DNA of 7,730 nucleotides. Source: Merdivivens faecigallinarum. Lineage in GTDB: Bacteria > Bacteroidota > Bacteroidia > Bacteroidales > UBA932. Below, one piece after another: positions 1 through 5,823 of this stretch. The notes under the pieces are model-generated. The model was not told where the DNA came from and searched no databases. It saw nothing but the letters and a program-made list of their open reading frames with translations. Within the stretch, counting starts at the first letter, position 1. Each line of letters begins with the position of its first letter. The position numbers and the translations under genes were made by a program. The stretch covers positions 1 to 7,730 of the forward strand of contig JADILY010000095.1 in NCBI GenBank assembly GCA_017695055.1, given 5' to 3'.

Positions 1-1087
1 GAGTATATGCCACTCCAGCGGCATCAGCCTCTGGATCCGGCCTGTCGAGGGCCAGATGGAACTTGAAGTTAGGGAATTCCCTTTCTATTTCATGATAGTC
101 TTCAAGATAGAATGCTTCCTTCAGGCTACGCGCGCCGTAGAAGAAATTGACTTTCCTCGTTGTCTTTTCCGTCTTGAAAAGATGCATGATGTGGCTGCGC
201 ATAGGAGCCATTCCTGCACCTCCGCCGATGAAGATGAGCTCCTGGTCTGCCGGCAGGTTCTCAGGAAGGAAGAACTCTCCGTAAGGGCCGGATATCGTTA
301 CCTTGTCGCCCGGTTTCAACGAATAGATGTATGACGAGCATACGCCAGGGTTCACAGGCAGGAATTTCTTCGTAGCCCTGTCGATAGGAGGGGTTGCTAT
401 GCGGACATTCAGTTTGATGATGTCGCCCTCGGCCGGATAGCAGGCCATACTGTAAGCCCTTAGGGTAGGGGTAGGGTTAACCATCTTCAAATCGAATACT
501 CCCATCTTTTCCCAATCGGCCCTGTATTCCGGATCCACGTCTATATCCTTGTAGTCCACGGTAATGGCCGGAACGTCCACCTGGATATATCCGCCGGATT
601 TGAAGTGCAGGTGCTCTCCTTCAGGGAGTTTGACAACGAATTCTTTTATGAAGGTAGCCACATTGCGGTTGGAAACGACTTCGCATTCCCATTTCTTTAC
701 GCTGAGGGCGGACTCGGAAATGACTATTTTCAGGTCTTCCTTGACTTTCACCTGGCAGCCAAGTCTCCAGTGGTCGGCAATCTGCTTCCTGTTGAAGAAG
801 CCGGTTTCCGTCGGGAGTATTGTGCCGCCGCCTTCAAGAACACGGCATTTGCACTGTCCGCAGCTTCCTTTTCCGCCGCAGGCCGAGGACAGGAAAATCT
901 TCTGATCGGCCAGGGTGGCGAGAAGCGATGCCCCAGGATTTACTTCAATCTCTTTCTTACCGTTGTTGATGTCTATTTTGACCTTCCCCGACGGGGTCAG
1001 TTTTACTTTGATGAACAACAGTACAGCTACAAGGACGAGCGTTACTATCGTAATGGCGACAACCGCCGATATAAGTGTTGTAAACAT
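1..1087 (-). CDS. nqrF: Na+-translocating NADH:quinone reductase subunit F (partial, 3' end off window)
   Basis: NqrF is the NADH-oxidising entry subunit of Na+-NQR. It carries FAD and a [2Fe-2S] centre and is held on the cytoplasmic face by one N-terminal helix. The visible 362 codons read without interruption from ATG at 1087 to the left edge. Residues 3-26 are a hydrophobic anchor. The ferredoxin domain has ACGGKGSCGQC with cysteines at 70, 76 and 79 plus C111, the same numbering as I recall for the Vibrio cholerae protein. RAYS at 210-213 is the FAD-binding motif, and GGGAGMAP at 288-295 begins the NAD(H)-binding half. The family is just over 400 residues, so roughly 50-60 C-terminal residues lie outside the window. 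The start is supported by GGAGG nine bases upstream (1097-1101). The gene lies 18 bases after nqrE as the last known nqr gene of the operon. Identity is essentially certain. Confidence 0.97.
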   Translation of the reverse strand, partial: MFTTLISAVVAITIVTLVLVAVLLFIKVKLTPSGKVKIDINNGKKEIEVNPGASLLATLADQKIFLSSACGGKGSCGQCKCRVLEGGGTILPTETGFFNRKQIADHWRLGCQVKVKEDLKIVISESALSVKKWECEVVSNRNVATFIKEFVVKLPEGEHLHFKSGGYIQVDVPAITVDYKDIDVDPEYRADWEKMGVFDLKMVNPTPTLRAYSMACYPAEGDIIKLNVRIATPPIDRATKKFLPVNPGVCSSYIYSLKPGDKVTISGPYGEFFLPENLPADQELIFIGGGAGMAPMRSHIMHLFKTEKTTRKVNFFYGARSLKEAFYLEDYHEIEREFPNFKFHLALDRPDPEADAAGVAYT

Positions 1088-1096
1088 AGTCTCTTG

Positions 1097-1101
1097 CCTC
1101 C
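1097..1101 (-). promoter_or_regulatory. Shine-Dalgarno sequence of nqrF
   Basis: The minus strand reads GGAGG here, nine bases before the nqrF ATG and inside the 18-base nqrE-nqrF gap. It fixes the nqrF start. It is notable because nqrA, nqrB and nqrE in the same operon have no such motif, and Bacteroidota genes generally lack strong ones. Confidence 0.6.
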
Positions 1102-1105
1102 GAGT

Positions 1106-1714
1106 TTAAAGTTGAATACCCATGAATGTCATGAATGAAATAGCCATGAGTCCTACCGTTATGAATGCGATGCCGAGTCCTTTCAGGCCTTTTGGTACCT
1201 GCGAGTAAGCCATCTTTTCCCTGATTGCGGCAAAAGTCACGATTGCAAGGAACCAGCCTATTCCGGAACCGAGGGCGTATACGGTGGCCTCGCCAAGGTT
1301 TACGAAATCCCTCTCGGCCATGAAAAGAGATGCTCCGAGTATCGCGCAGTTTACGGCTATCAGCGGCAGGAAAATTCCGAGTTGCGAATAAAGTGCAGGC
1401 GCGAATTTTTCCACTACCATTTCCACAATCTGGGTGATTGCCGCTATGACGGCGATATATACGATGAAACTGAGGAAGCTCAGGTCGATATCGCCGAGCC
1501 CTGCCCACGAAAGTGCGCCTGGTTTGAGGACGAACTCATTGAGGAGGTAGTTGATAGGCAATGTTATGAGAAGCACGAATATAACAGCAATTCCCAAACC
1601 GGTAGCTGTCTTCACGCTTTTGGATACCGCCAGATACGAGCACATGCCCAGGAAGTAGGCGAATATCATGTTGTCGATGAAAATCGACCTTACGAACAAG
1701 CTTATGTAATCCAT
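1106..1714 (-). CDS. nqrE: Na+-translocating NADH:quinone reductase subunit E
   Basis: NqrE is an integral membrane subunit of Na+-NQR with six predicted helices. Its 202 residues match the family's usual length of about 200. GMCSYLAVSK (C25) and VNCAILGAS (C123) are the two conserved half-membrane cysteine motifs. In the known structures these pair with the equivalent cysteines of NqrD to hold an intramembrane iron-sulfur centre, which passes electrons from NqrF towards the FMN of NqrC. The protein is related to NqrD and to RnfA/RnfE. The neighbouring nqrD, and the exclusive presence of nqr genes, separate it from an rnf locus. The start MDYISLFVRSIFIDNM is family-typical, although the upstream sequence has no Shine-Dalgarno motif. 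It begins 21 bases after the nqrD stop and ends 18 bases before nqrF. Confidence 0.96.
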   Translation of the reverse strand: MDYISLFVRSIFIDNMIFAYFLGMCSYLAVSKSVKTATGLGIAVIFVLLITLPINYLLNEFVLKPGALSWAGLGDIDLSFLSFIVYIAVIAAITQIVEMVVEKFAPALYSQLGIFLPLIAVNCAILGASLFMAERDFVNLGEATVYALGSGIGWFLAIVTFAAIREKMAYSQVPKGLKGLGIAFITVGLMAISFMTFMGIQL

Positions 1715-1735
1715 TTCGATTCGAGTTTATTGTTG

Positions 1736-2359
1736 TTATTTTTCCTGTAAATCTTTCTGTATGCTTCTCTGTACCCAGATGATGAGACCTAAGATTATCA
1801 GTGCCATAGGAGGCAGGATGGTAAGTCCGTTGTTCATGTAGCCTGCCGCGTAGAACGATTCCGGAATGATTTTTATTCCGAACAGCGTTCCCGAGCCGAA
1901 AAGCTCGCGGACGAAAGCCACGATGATGAGTATCATTGCATATCCGGCACCGTTTGCAAGTCCGTCGAGGAGTGAAGGAAGCGGCTTGTTGCCGAGGGCA
2001 TACGCTTCAATACGTCCCATGACGATACAGTTGGTAATGATAAGTCCGACATATACCGACAGGGTCTTGCTGACACCGTATGAATATGCCTTGAGGAACT
2101 GGTCTACGAGTATTACCATGAGGGATACTACGACAAGCTGGACGATAATCCTGATACGGTTAGGAATACTGTTCCTCATCAGGGAAACGACGAAGCTCGA
2201 AAGTCCTGTGACTATCATCACGGAAAGCCCCATGACGAGCGCTCCTTTGAGCTGTACCGTAACTGCCAGTGACGAGCAGATTCCGAGTACGAGCACGGTT
2301 ACCGGATTGCCCTTGAAAATAGGGGTCAGTATCACATCTTTCCAGTTAGTATTGCTCAT
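1736..2359 (-). CDS. nqrD: Na+-translocating NADH:quinone reductase subunit D
   Basis: NqrD is the membrane partner of NqrE, also with about six helices, and the two pack as an inverted pair in the complex. The 207 residues fit the family length. LGICSSLAV (C28) and ITNCIVMGR (C111) supply the other two cysteines of the intramembrane iron-sulfur centre. The N-terminus (NWKDVILTPIFKGNPV) and the segment NCIVMGRIEAYAL are typical of NqrD/RnfE. The start is set by an unusually strong Shine-Dalgarno sequence, GGGGAGGA, seven bases upstream and overlapping the last codons of nqrC. Only three bases separate the nqrC stop from this ATG, which suggests translational coupling. No damage is visible. 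Confidence 0.96.
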   Translation of the reverse strand: MSNTNWKDVILTPIFKGNPVTVLVLGICSSLAVTVQLKGALVMGLSVMIVTGLSSFVVSLMRNSIPNRIRIIVQLVVVSLMVILVDQFLKAYSYGVSKTLSVYVGLIITNCIVMGRIEAYALGNKPLPSLLDGLANGAGYAMILIIVAFVRELFGSGTLFGIKIIPESFYAAGYMNNGLTILPPMALIILGLIIWVQRSIQKDLQEK

Positions 2360-2362
2360 TTT

Positions 2363-3136
2363 TTATTCCTCCCCATTGATTACGTTGGTAAAATAAGGCC
2401 TGTAGAAGGACAGCCATGTACGCATGGTGGTTTCCAGAGCCTTCGATGTTATCGTACCGCCGCTGATTGCGTCCACTCCGTGGATGTCGCCTTTCGCGCC
2501 GCCCTTGACGACTGAAACCGACACGAAATTCCCGTTTTCATCGAGAATCTGTTTTCCTCCGAACTGGTCGTAGAACTTAGGCAAGGCAATCTCGGCGCCG
2601 AGTCCTGGAGTTTCTCCCTTGTGGTCGAACACCGCACCGTCAAGGGTGTTCATGTCCTCCGTAAAGGCGAGATATCCCCAAATCGGGCCCCAGAGTCCTG
2701 CTCCGTAGCAAGGTACGACCCTGATGGTCTGTCCGTTTACATTAAAGATATACACCGGAAGCCTGAGGCCGGCCTTGAGGCTTTCATCCGTAGCGTCCCC
2801 GATTTTCTTCATGATGTCGTATTGTGCCTTCAGTTCAGACGTACCTGCGACCTCTTTCATGTCGCCTGTCTTTTCGCCGTTCCCGTTAACGTAGATGGCG
2901 GCCTGGAGGTTGTCATTGTAAAGCGCAATGGTGAACTTGTTGATGTCCGCCGCCGCTTCGGCTTCCTCTGCATTGTACAGGCCTGCCGCGGTCAGTATCT
3001 TACTCATCGTTTCCACCCTTATGTTGTCGTTCTGACGTGGCTGGAGTGCCAGCGACACGTATGCGAGGATGGCAGCCACGAGGATGACGAGAACCGCTGA
3101 ATATATTACCGTATATGTATTACCGTTTGTGTTCAT
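2363..3136 (-). CDS. nqrC: Na+-translocating NADH:quinone reductase subunit C (covalent FMN)
   Basis: NqrC has one N-terminal membrane helix (about residues 8-30) and a large FMN_bind-type domain on the outer side of the membrane. FMN is attached through a phosphoester to a threonine by the flavin transferase ApbE. The attachment motif is DAISGGTITS, with the likely acceptor at T228; Vibrio has SGAT there, so the third position is Gly instead of Ala. Other family signatures are GLWGPIWGYLAF (147-158) and GETPGLGAEI (174-183). The 257 residues match the family length of about 250-260. The gene starts 11 bases after nqrB, with only AAGG very close to the ATG. Its protein passes electrons from the NqrD/E centre to the NqrB flavin. 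The homologue RnfG is the main alternative, and gene order rules it out. Confidence 0.96.
   Translation of the reverse strand: MNTNGNTYTVIYSAVLVILVAAILAYVSLALQPRQNDNIRVETMSKILTAAGLYNAEEAEAAADINKFTIALYNDNLQAAIYVNGNGEKTGDMKEVAGTSELKAQYDIMKKIGDATDESLKAGLRLPVYIFNVNGQTIRVVPCYGAGLWGPIWGYLAFTEDMNTLDGAVFDHKGETPGLGAEIALPKFYDQFGGKQILDENGNFVSVSVVKGGAKGDIHGVDAISGGTITSKALETTMRTWLSFYRPYFTNVINGEE
2367..2374 (-). promoter_or_regulatory. Shine-Dalgarno sequence of nqrD, inside the 3' end of nqrC
   Basis: The minus strand reads GGGGAGGA, ending seven bases before the nqrD ATG. The same bases encode the Gly-Glu-Glu end of NqrC, so the ribosome site is embedded in the upstream gene. It is the strongest such site in the operon. 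Confidence 0.65.
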
Positions 3137-3147
3137 ACCTTAAAATA

Positions 3148-4347
3148 TTAAGCGATTTTTACTTTCTTGGAAATTTTCTTGGCCCTTCTGCTTATCGAAG
3201 CGGATACCACATAATGGTCGATAAGAGGAGCGAATGTGTTCATGAGAAGTATCGCGAGCATCATTCCTTCCACATATCCAGGGTTGAAGAGTCTGACAGT
3301 GACTGTAAGGGCTCCGACAAGGAAACCGTAAATCCATTTTCCGGTTTCGGTCTGTGCCGATGTCACAGGGTCGGTGGCCATAAATACGGTACCGAACATG
3401 AAACCGCCCATCACGAGCTGATAGTATGCAGGGACCGTCATTTCCGGAGTCGCTCCGAACGCGTTGCCGAGAAGTCCTATCGCAAGGCCTCCGATAACGG
3501 ACGAAAGCATTATCTTCCAGCTTGCCACTCCTGTCCAGATAAGTATCACGGCTCCTATGAGGATTGCTATTACTGAGGTTTCGCCTACGGCTCCGGGGAT
3601 GATTCCGGCAAACATGTTCCAGAACGTGTCTCCGGCAGCGTTCAGCCCGTCAAGGCCTTCGGTCGCATGTACGAGAGGGGTGGCTCCGGAGAACGAGTCT
3701 ACGAGGCCGTTTCCGTCAGCGTATGCCGTACCTTCGCTGAGATATCTCGAAACTCCGCCGGTCCATACAGTATCGCCGGACATTTTGCTCGGATATGAGA
3801 AGAACAGGAATGCGCGGCAGAGAAGTGCCGGGTTCCAGATGTTCATTCCGGTGCCTCCGAATACTTCTTTTCCTACGATTACCGCGAAAGCGACGGCTAT
3901 CGCGAGCATCCACAGAGGGACGTCCACAGGGACAATCAGCGGGATAAGCATTCCGGAAACGAGGTAGCCTTCGTTTACTTCATGTCCCTTGATCTGTGCA
4001 GAAATGAACTCGATGGCGAGTCCCACTATGTAGGATACAAGGTAAAGCGGGATTATTTTTACTATTCCGTACCATACCATCTGCCAGAAGCCCCAGTCGA
4101 GGCCGAAAGCGGCACTGTGCTGGTATCCCGTGTTCCAGATACCGAACAGCAGCGAAGGTATGAGTGCGACGACTACGATTATCATTATCCTTTTAAGGTC
4201 AACGCAGTCCCTGACATGCGAACCCCTTTTCGTTACCGTATCCGGAACGTAGAGGAACGACTCGAATGCCTCAAAGGTCGAATGGAGGAATCCGAATTTT
4301 CCGCCTTTTTCGAACGACGGTTTGATTTTATCAATGAATTTTCTCAT
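3148..4347 (-). CDS. nqrB: Na+-translocating NADH:quinone reductase subunit B (covalent FMN, Na+ channel and quinone site)
   Basis: NqrB is the largest membrane subunit of Na+-NQR. It has about ten helices, a covalently bound FMN and, in studied homologues, riboflavin, and it forms the sodium path and contributes to the quinone site. The 399 residues are close to the roughly 410 of Vibrio NqrB. SFSGATPL places the flavinylated threonine at T223. HEVNEGYLVSG (122-132) and the stretch GKEVFGGTGMNIWNPALL (159-176), followed by RAFLFFSYP, are hallmark NqrB sequences. The first ~50 residues are hydrophilic and cytoplasmic. The ATG at 4347 lies 12 bases after the nqrA stop. There is no Shine-Dalgarno motif, but MRKFIDKIKPSFEKGGKF is a normal family N-terminus. 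RnfD is related but shorter and lacks this gene context. Confidence 0.97.
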   Translation of the reverse strand: MRKFIDKIKPSFEKGGKFGFLHSTFEAFESFLYVPDTVTKRGSHVRDCVDLKRIMIIVVVALIPSLLFGIWNTGYQHSAAFGLDWGFWQMVWYGIVKIIPLYLVSYIVGLAIEFISAQIKGHEVNEGYLVSGMLIPLIVPVDVPLWMLAIAVAFAVIVGKEVFGGTGMNIWNPALLCRAFLFFSYPSKMSGDTVWTGGVSRYLSEGTAYADGNGLVDSFSGATPLVHATEGLDGLNAAGDTFWNMFAGIIPGAVGETSVIAILIGAVILIWTGVASWKIMLSSVIGGLAIGLLGNAFGATPEMTVPAYYQLVMGGFMFGTVFMATDPVTSAQTETGKWIYGFLVGALTVTVRLFNPGYVEGMMLAILLMNTFAPLIDHYVVSASISRRAKKISKKVKIA

Positions 4348-4359
4348 AATTTCAACGCT

Positions 4360-5718
4360 TTAAGCCATTTCTTTCATCATCAGGTCTATTCCGTCCGACA
4401 ATGCCGACTGGATTTCGATTTTGGACGGACATACGTATTCGCAAAGGGCGAGGTCTTCGGGAAGCACTTCGTATATTCCGAACTGTTCCATCTTGTCGAT
4501 GTCGCCGGCCATGCAGGCCTTTATGAGATATACCGGATATATGTGCATGGGAAGCACTTTTCCATATACGTCAGACATTACGAAAGCCCTTACTCCGCCG
4601 TTCAGGTTGGTATCCATCGCATATTTTTTGCCCGGTGTGAGCCATGAAAAATATGTGTGGGAGAATGAGAATTTCCGGGTGCGGAAAGGCTTTCCCCAAC
4701 CGAACATTTCATGATAATGTCCTTCGGCAAGCAGGGTTATCTGGTCGTCGAAAAATCCGAGGAACCCTTCGGAGCCGACATTCGTGCCGGTGAGAACGTC
4801 TCCGCTTATGAAACGGATTTCATCCGCTTTCCCGTCATACATTCCGGCGATTTCCTTCATGCAGAATCCTGCCACTGCCTCTACGTAGGAAGGCTCGCTG
4901 GCCTTAGGTCCCGTAACGGCAACTTTGCGGCGAAGGTCGAGCCTGCCCGTGCGGAAAAGTCTTCCAATGGCCGCGAGCAGGTGCGGTGCTACCGTCCATA
5001 CGGTTTCTCCCTTGGCTATCGGCGAGATGTGATGGATCTGCACGCCGACGTTTCCTGCAGGATGCGGGCCGGAAAAATAGTGCGTGGTGATATTTTTGAG
5101 GCCCTTGAACGGATTGTTCCCGGTTTCCTTGCTGTTGAAAGAGACGTGTACGCCTCCGTCCGTCAGCCTGGCAAGGGCATCGATGCCCGCCTGAAGGTTC
5201 TCGGCTTCGTCCTTAAGTGAAAACTGGATTTCCGGAGCGAGAGGGGCGGTGCTGAAGGATGAGATGAAGATTGCCTTCGGAGCTGTCTGGAGACTGGCGA
5301 TGATGCCGTATGGCCTTTGTACGAGTGCCGGCCATAATCCGCTTTCGAGAAGTGCGCTCCTGATTTCCTCCGGGCTCGTTTTTCCCGGGTCTTTGACTCC
5401 GAAATCGACGTATTCCACAGTCTTGTCGGCTTCAATGCGTACTTCGAGAAGTTTTCTCTTCTCTCCCCGGACAATTTCCCTGACCGTTCCGCTCACCGGC
5501 GAAGTGAACAGTATGGACATGTCGGCCTTGTCAGCCATAACAGGCGAACCTGCCAGGACCCTGTCGCCTTCATGCACGAGCAACTTAGGTATCAAACCTC
5601 TGAAATCCGTGGGTTTCAAGGCGACAATATCCGGGACAATCGCTTTCTTGAGCTGTCGGACTGCGGTTCCCTTGACAGGGATGTCGAGGCCTCTTTTCAA
5701 ATTGATATTGTCTGACAT
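4360..5718 (-). CDS. nqrA: Na+-translocating NADH:quinone reductase subunit A
   Basis: NqrA is the peripheral cytoplasmic subunit of Na+-NQR that sits on NqrB. It has been linked to quinone binding and carries no tightly bound redox centre. The 452 residues match the family (about 446 in Vibrio). The N-terminus INLKRGLDIPVKG corresponds to the family opening. SPVSGTVREI (73-82) is a lipoyl-like turn. FSGPHPAGNVGVQIHH (215-230) and SGDVLTG (305-311) are conserved, and the C-terminal LCEYVCPSK (425-433) resembles the RnfC/NuoF-like end of this fold. The next Met is at 61, inside conserved sequence, so ATG at 5718 is the clear start although no Shine-Dalgarno motif precedes it. It is the first gene of the nqr operon and reads divergently from the helicase gene. 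Confidence 0.97.
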   Translation of the reverse strand: MSDNINLKRGLDIPVKGTAVRQLKKAIVPDIVALKPTDFRGLIPKLLVHEGDRVLAGSPVMADKADMSILFTSPVSGTVREIVRGEKRKLLEVRIEADKTVEYVDFGVKDPGKTSPEEIRSALLESGLWPALVQRPYGIIASLQTAPKAIFISSFSTAPLAPEIQFSLKDEAENLQAGIDALARLTDGGVHVSFNSKETGNNPFKGLKNITTHYFSGPHPAGNVGVQIHHISPIAKGETVWTVAPHLLAAIGRLFRTGRLDLRRKVAVTGPKASEPSYVEAVAGFCMKEIAGMYDGKADEIRFISGDVLTGTNVGSEGFLGFFDDQITLLAEGHYHEMFGWGKPFRTRKFSFSHTYFSWLTPGKKYAMDTNLNGGVRAFVMSDVYGKVLPMHIYPVYLIKACMAGDIDKMEQFGIYEVLPEDLALCEYVCPSKIEIQSALSDGIDLMMKEMA

Positions 5719-5721
5719 TGT

Positions 5722-5745
5722 TTCTAATGTTGTTAATGATTCTAA
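5722..5745. repeat. Short direct repeat in the nqrA leader (TTCTAA twice)
   Basis: The plus strand has TTCTAA at 5722-5727 and again at 5740-5745, with TAATG at 5725-5729 and 5734-5738 between them. On the minus strand these read TTAGAA and CATTA, lying within the predicted nqrA 5' leader. An operator role is possible, but copies this short in AT-rich DNA may be chance. Confidence 0.25.
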
Positions 5746-5753
5746 AAGCGGCG

Positions 5754-5761
5754 CAAATCTA
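5754..5761 (-). promoter_or_regulatory. Putative nqr operon promoter (-7 element TAGATTTG)
   Basis: The minus strand reads TAGATTTG, an exact match to the Bacteroidota sigma-ABfr -7 consensus TAnnTTTG. It lies 35 bases upstream of the nqrA ATG, implying a leader of roughly 30 bases. The matching -33 TTTG is not found at the usual 19-21 base spacing; the only upstream TTTG abuts the element. The call therefore rests on the -7 motif and position alone. Confidence 0.45.
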
Positions 5762-5763
5762 CA

Positions 5764-5773
5764 AATAATTATT
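5764..5773. repeat. 10-base perfect palindrome AATAATTATT between the two divergent promoters
   Basis: The sequence equals its own reverse complement and sits just upstream of the putative nqr -7 element, 34 bases from the putative helicase -7 element. It does not extend past ten bases and is all A/T. It may be a binding site or only AT-rich promoter DNA. Confidence 0.25.
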
Positions 5774-5807
5774 CAATTCGCCCGTCCGAATTTTCCATTT
5801 TATTCAT

Positions 5808-5815
5808 TAATTTTG
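5808..5815 (+). promoter_or_regulatory. Putative helicase gene promoter (-7 element TAATTTTG)
   Basis: TAATTTTG matches the Bacteroidota -7 consensus TAnnTTTG exactly and ends only eight bases before the helicase ATG. If used, transcription would begin within a few bases of the start codon and give a leaderless or nearly leaderless mRNA. No TTTG lies at the expected -33 spacing, so this is a motif-and-position call. Confidence 0.4.
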
Positions 5816-5823
5816 CATCTATT

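Larger units (their letters stand above)
1..5753 (-). other. nqrABCDEF: nqrABCDEF operon (transcription unit, left end outside window)
   Basis: Six same-strand genes follow each other with gaps of 12, 11, 3, 21 and 18 bases, and no gap holds a terminator-like hairpin followed by a T-run. A single transcript starting from the 5754-5761 promoter is the simplest reading. The order A-B-C-D-E-F is the canonical one. Whether apbE, nqrM or another gene follows nqrF cannot be seen. Confidence 0.85.

Noticed and set aside
605..1138. 177-codon plus-strand open frame opposite the nqrF ferredoxin domain
   Set aside because: The minus-strand frame carries the [2Fe-2S] cysteines of NqrF, so the plus-strand frame is a shadow.
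1106..3136. Possibility that this is an rnf (Rnf complex) locus
   Set aside because: NqrC/D/E resemble RnfG/E/A, but nqrA and nqrF with NqrF-specific motifs are present, there are no RnfB or RnfC genes, and the order is that of nqr.
3982..4647. 221-codon plus-strand open frame opposite the nqrA-nqrB junction
   Set aside because: It lies opposite two confidently identified conserved genes, and its composition is typical of an antisense translation. Nothing supports expression.
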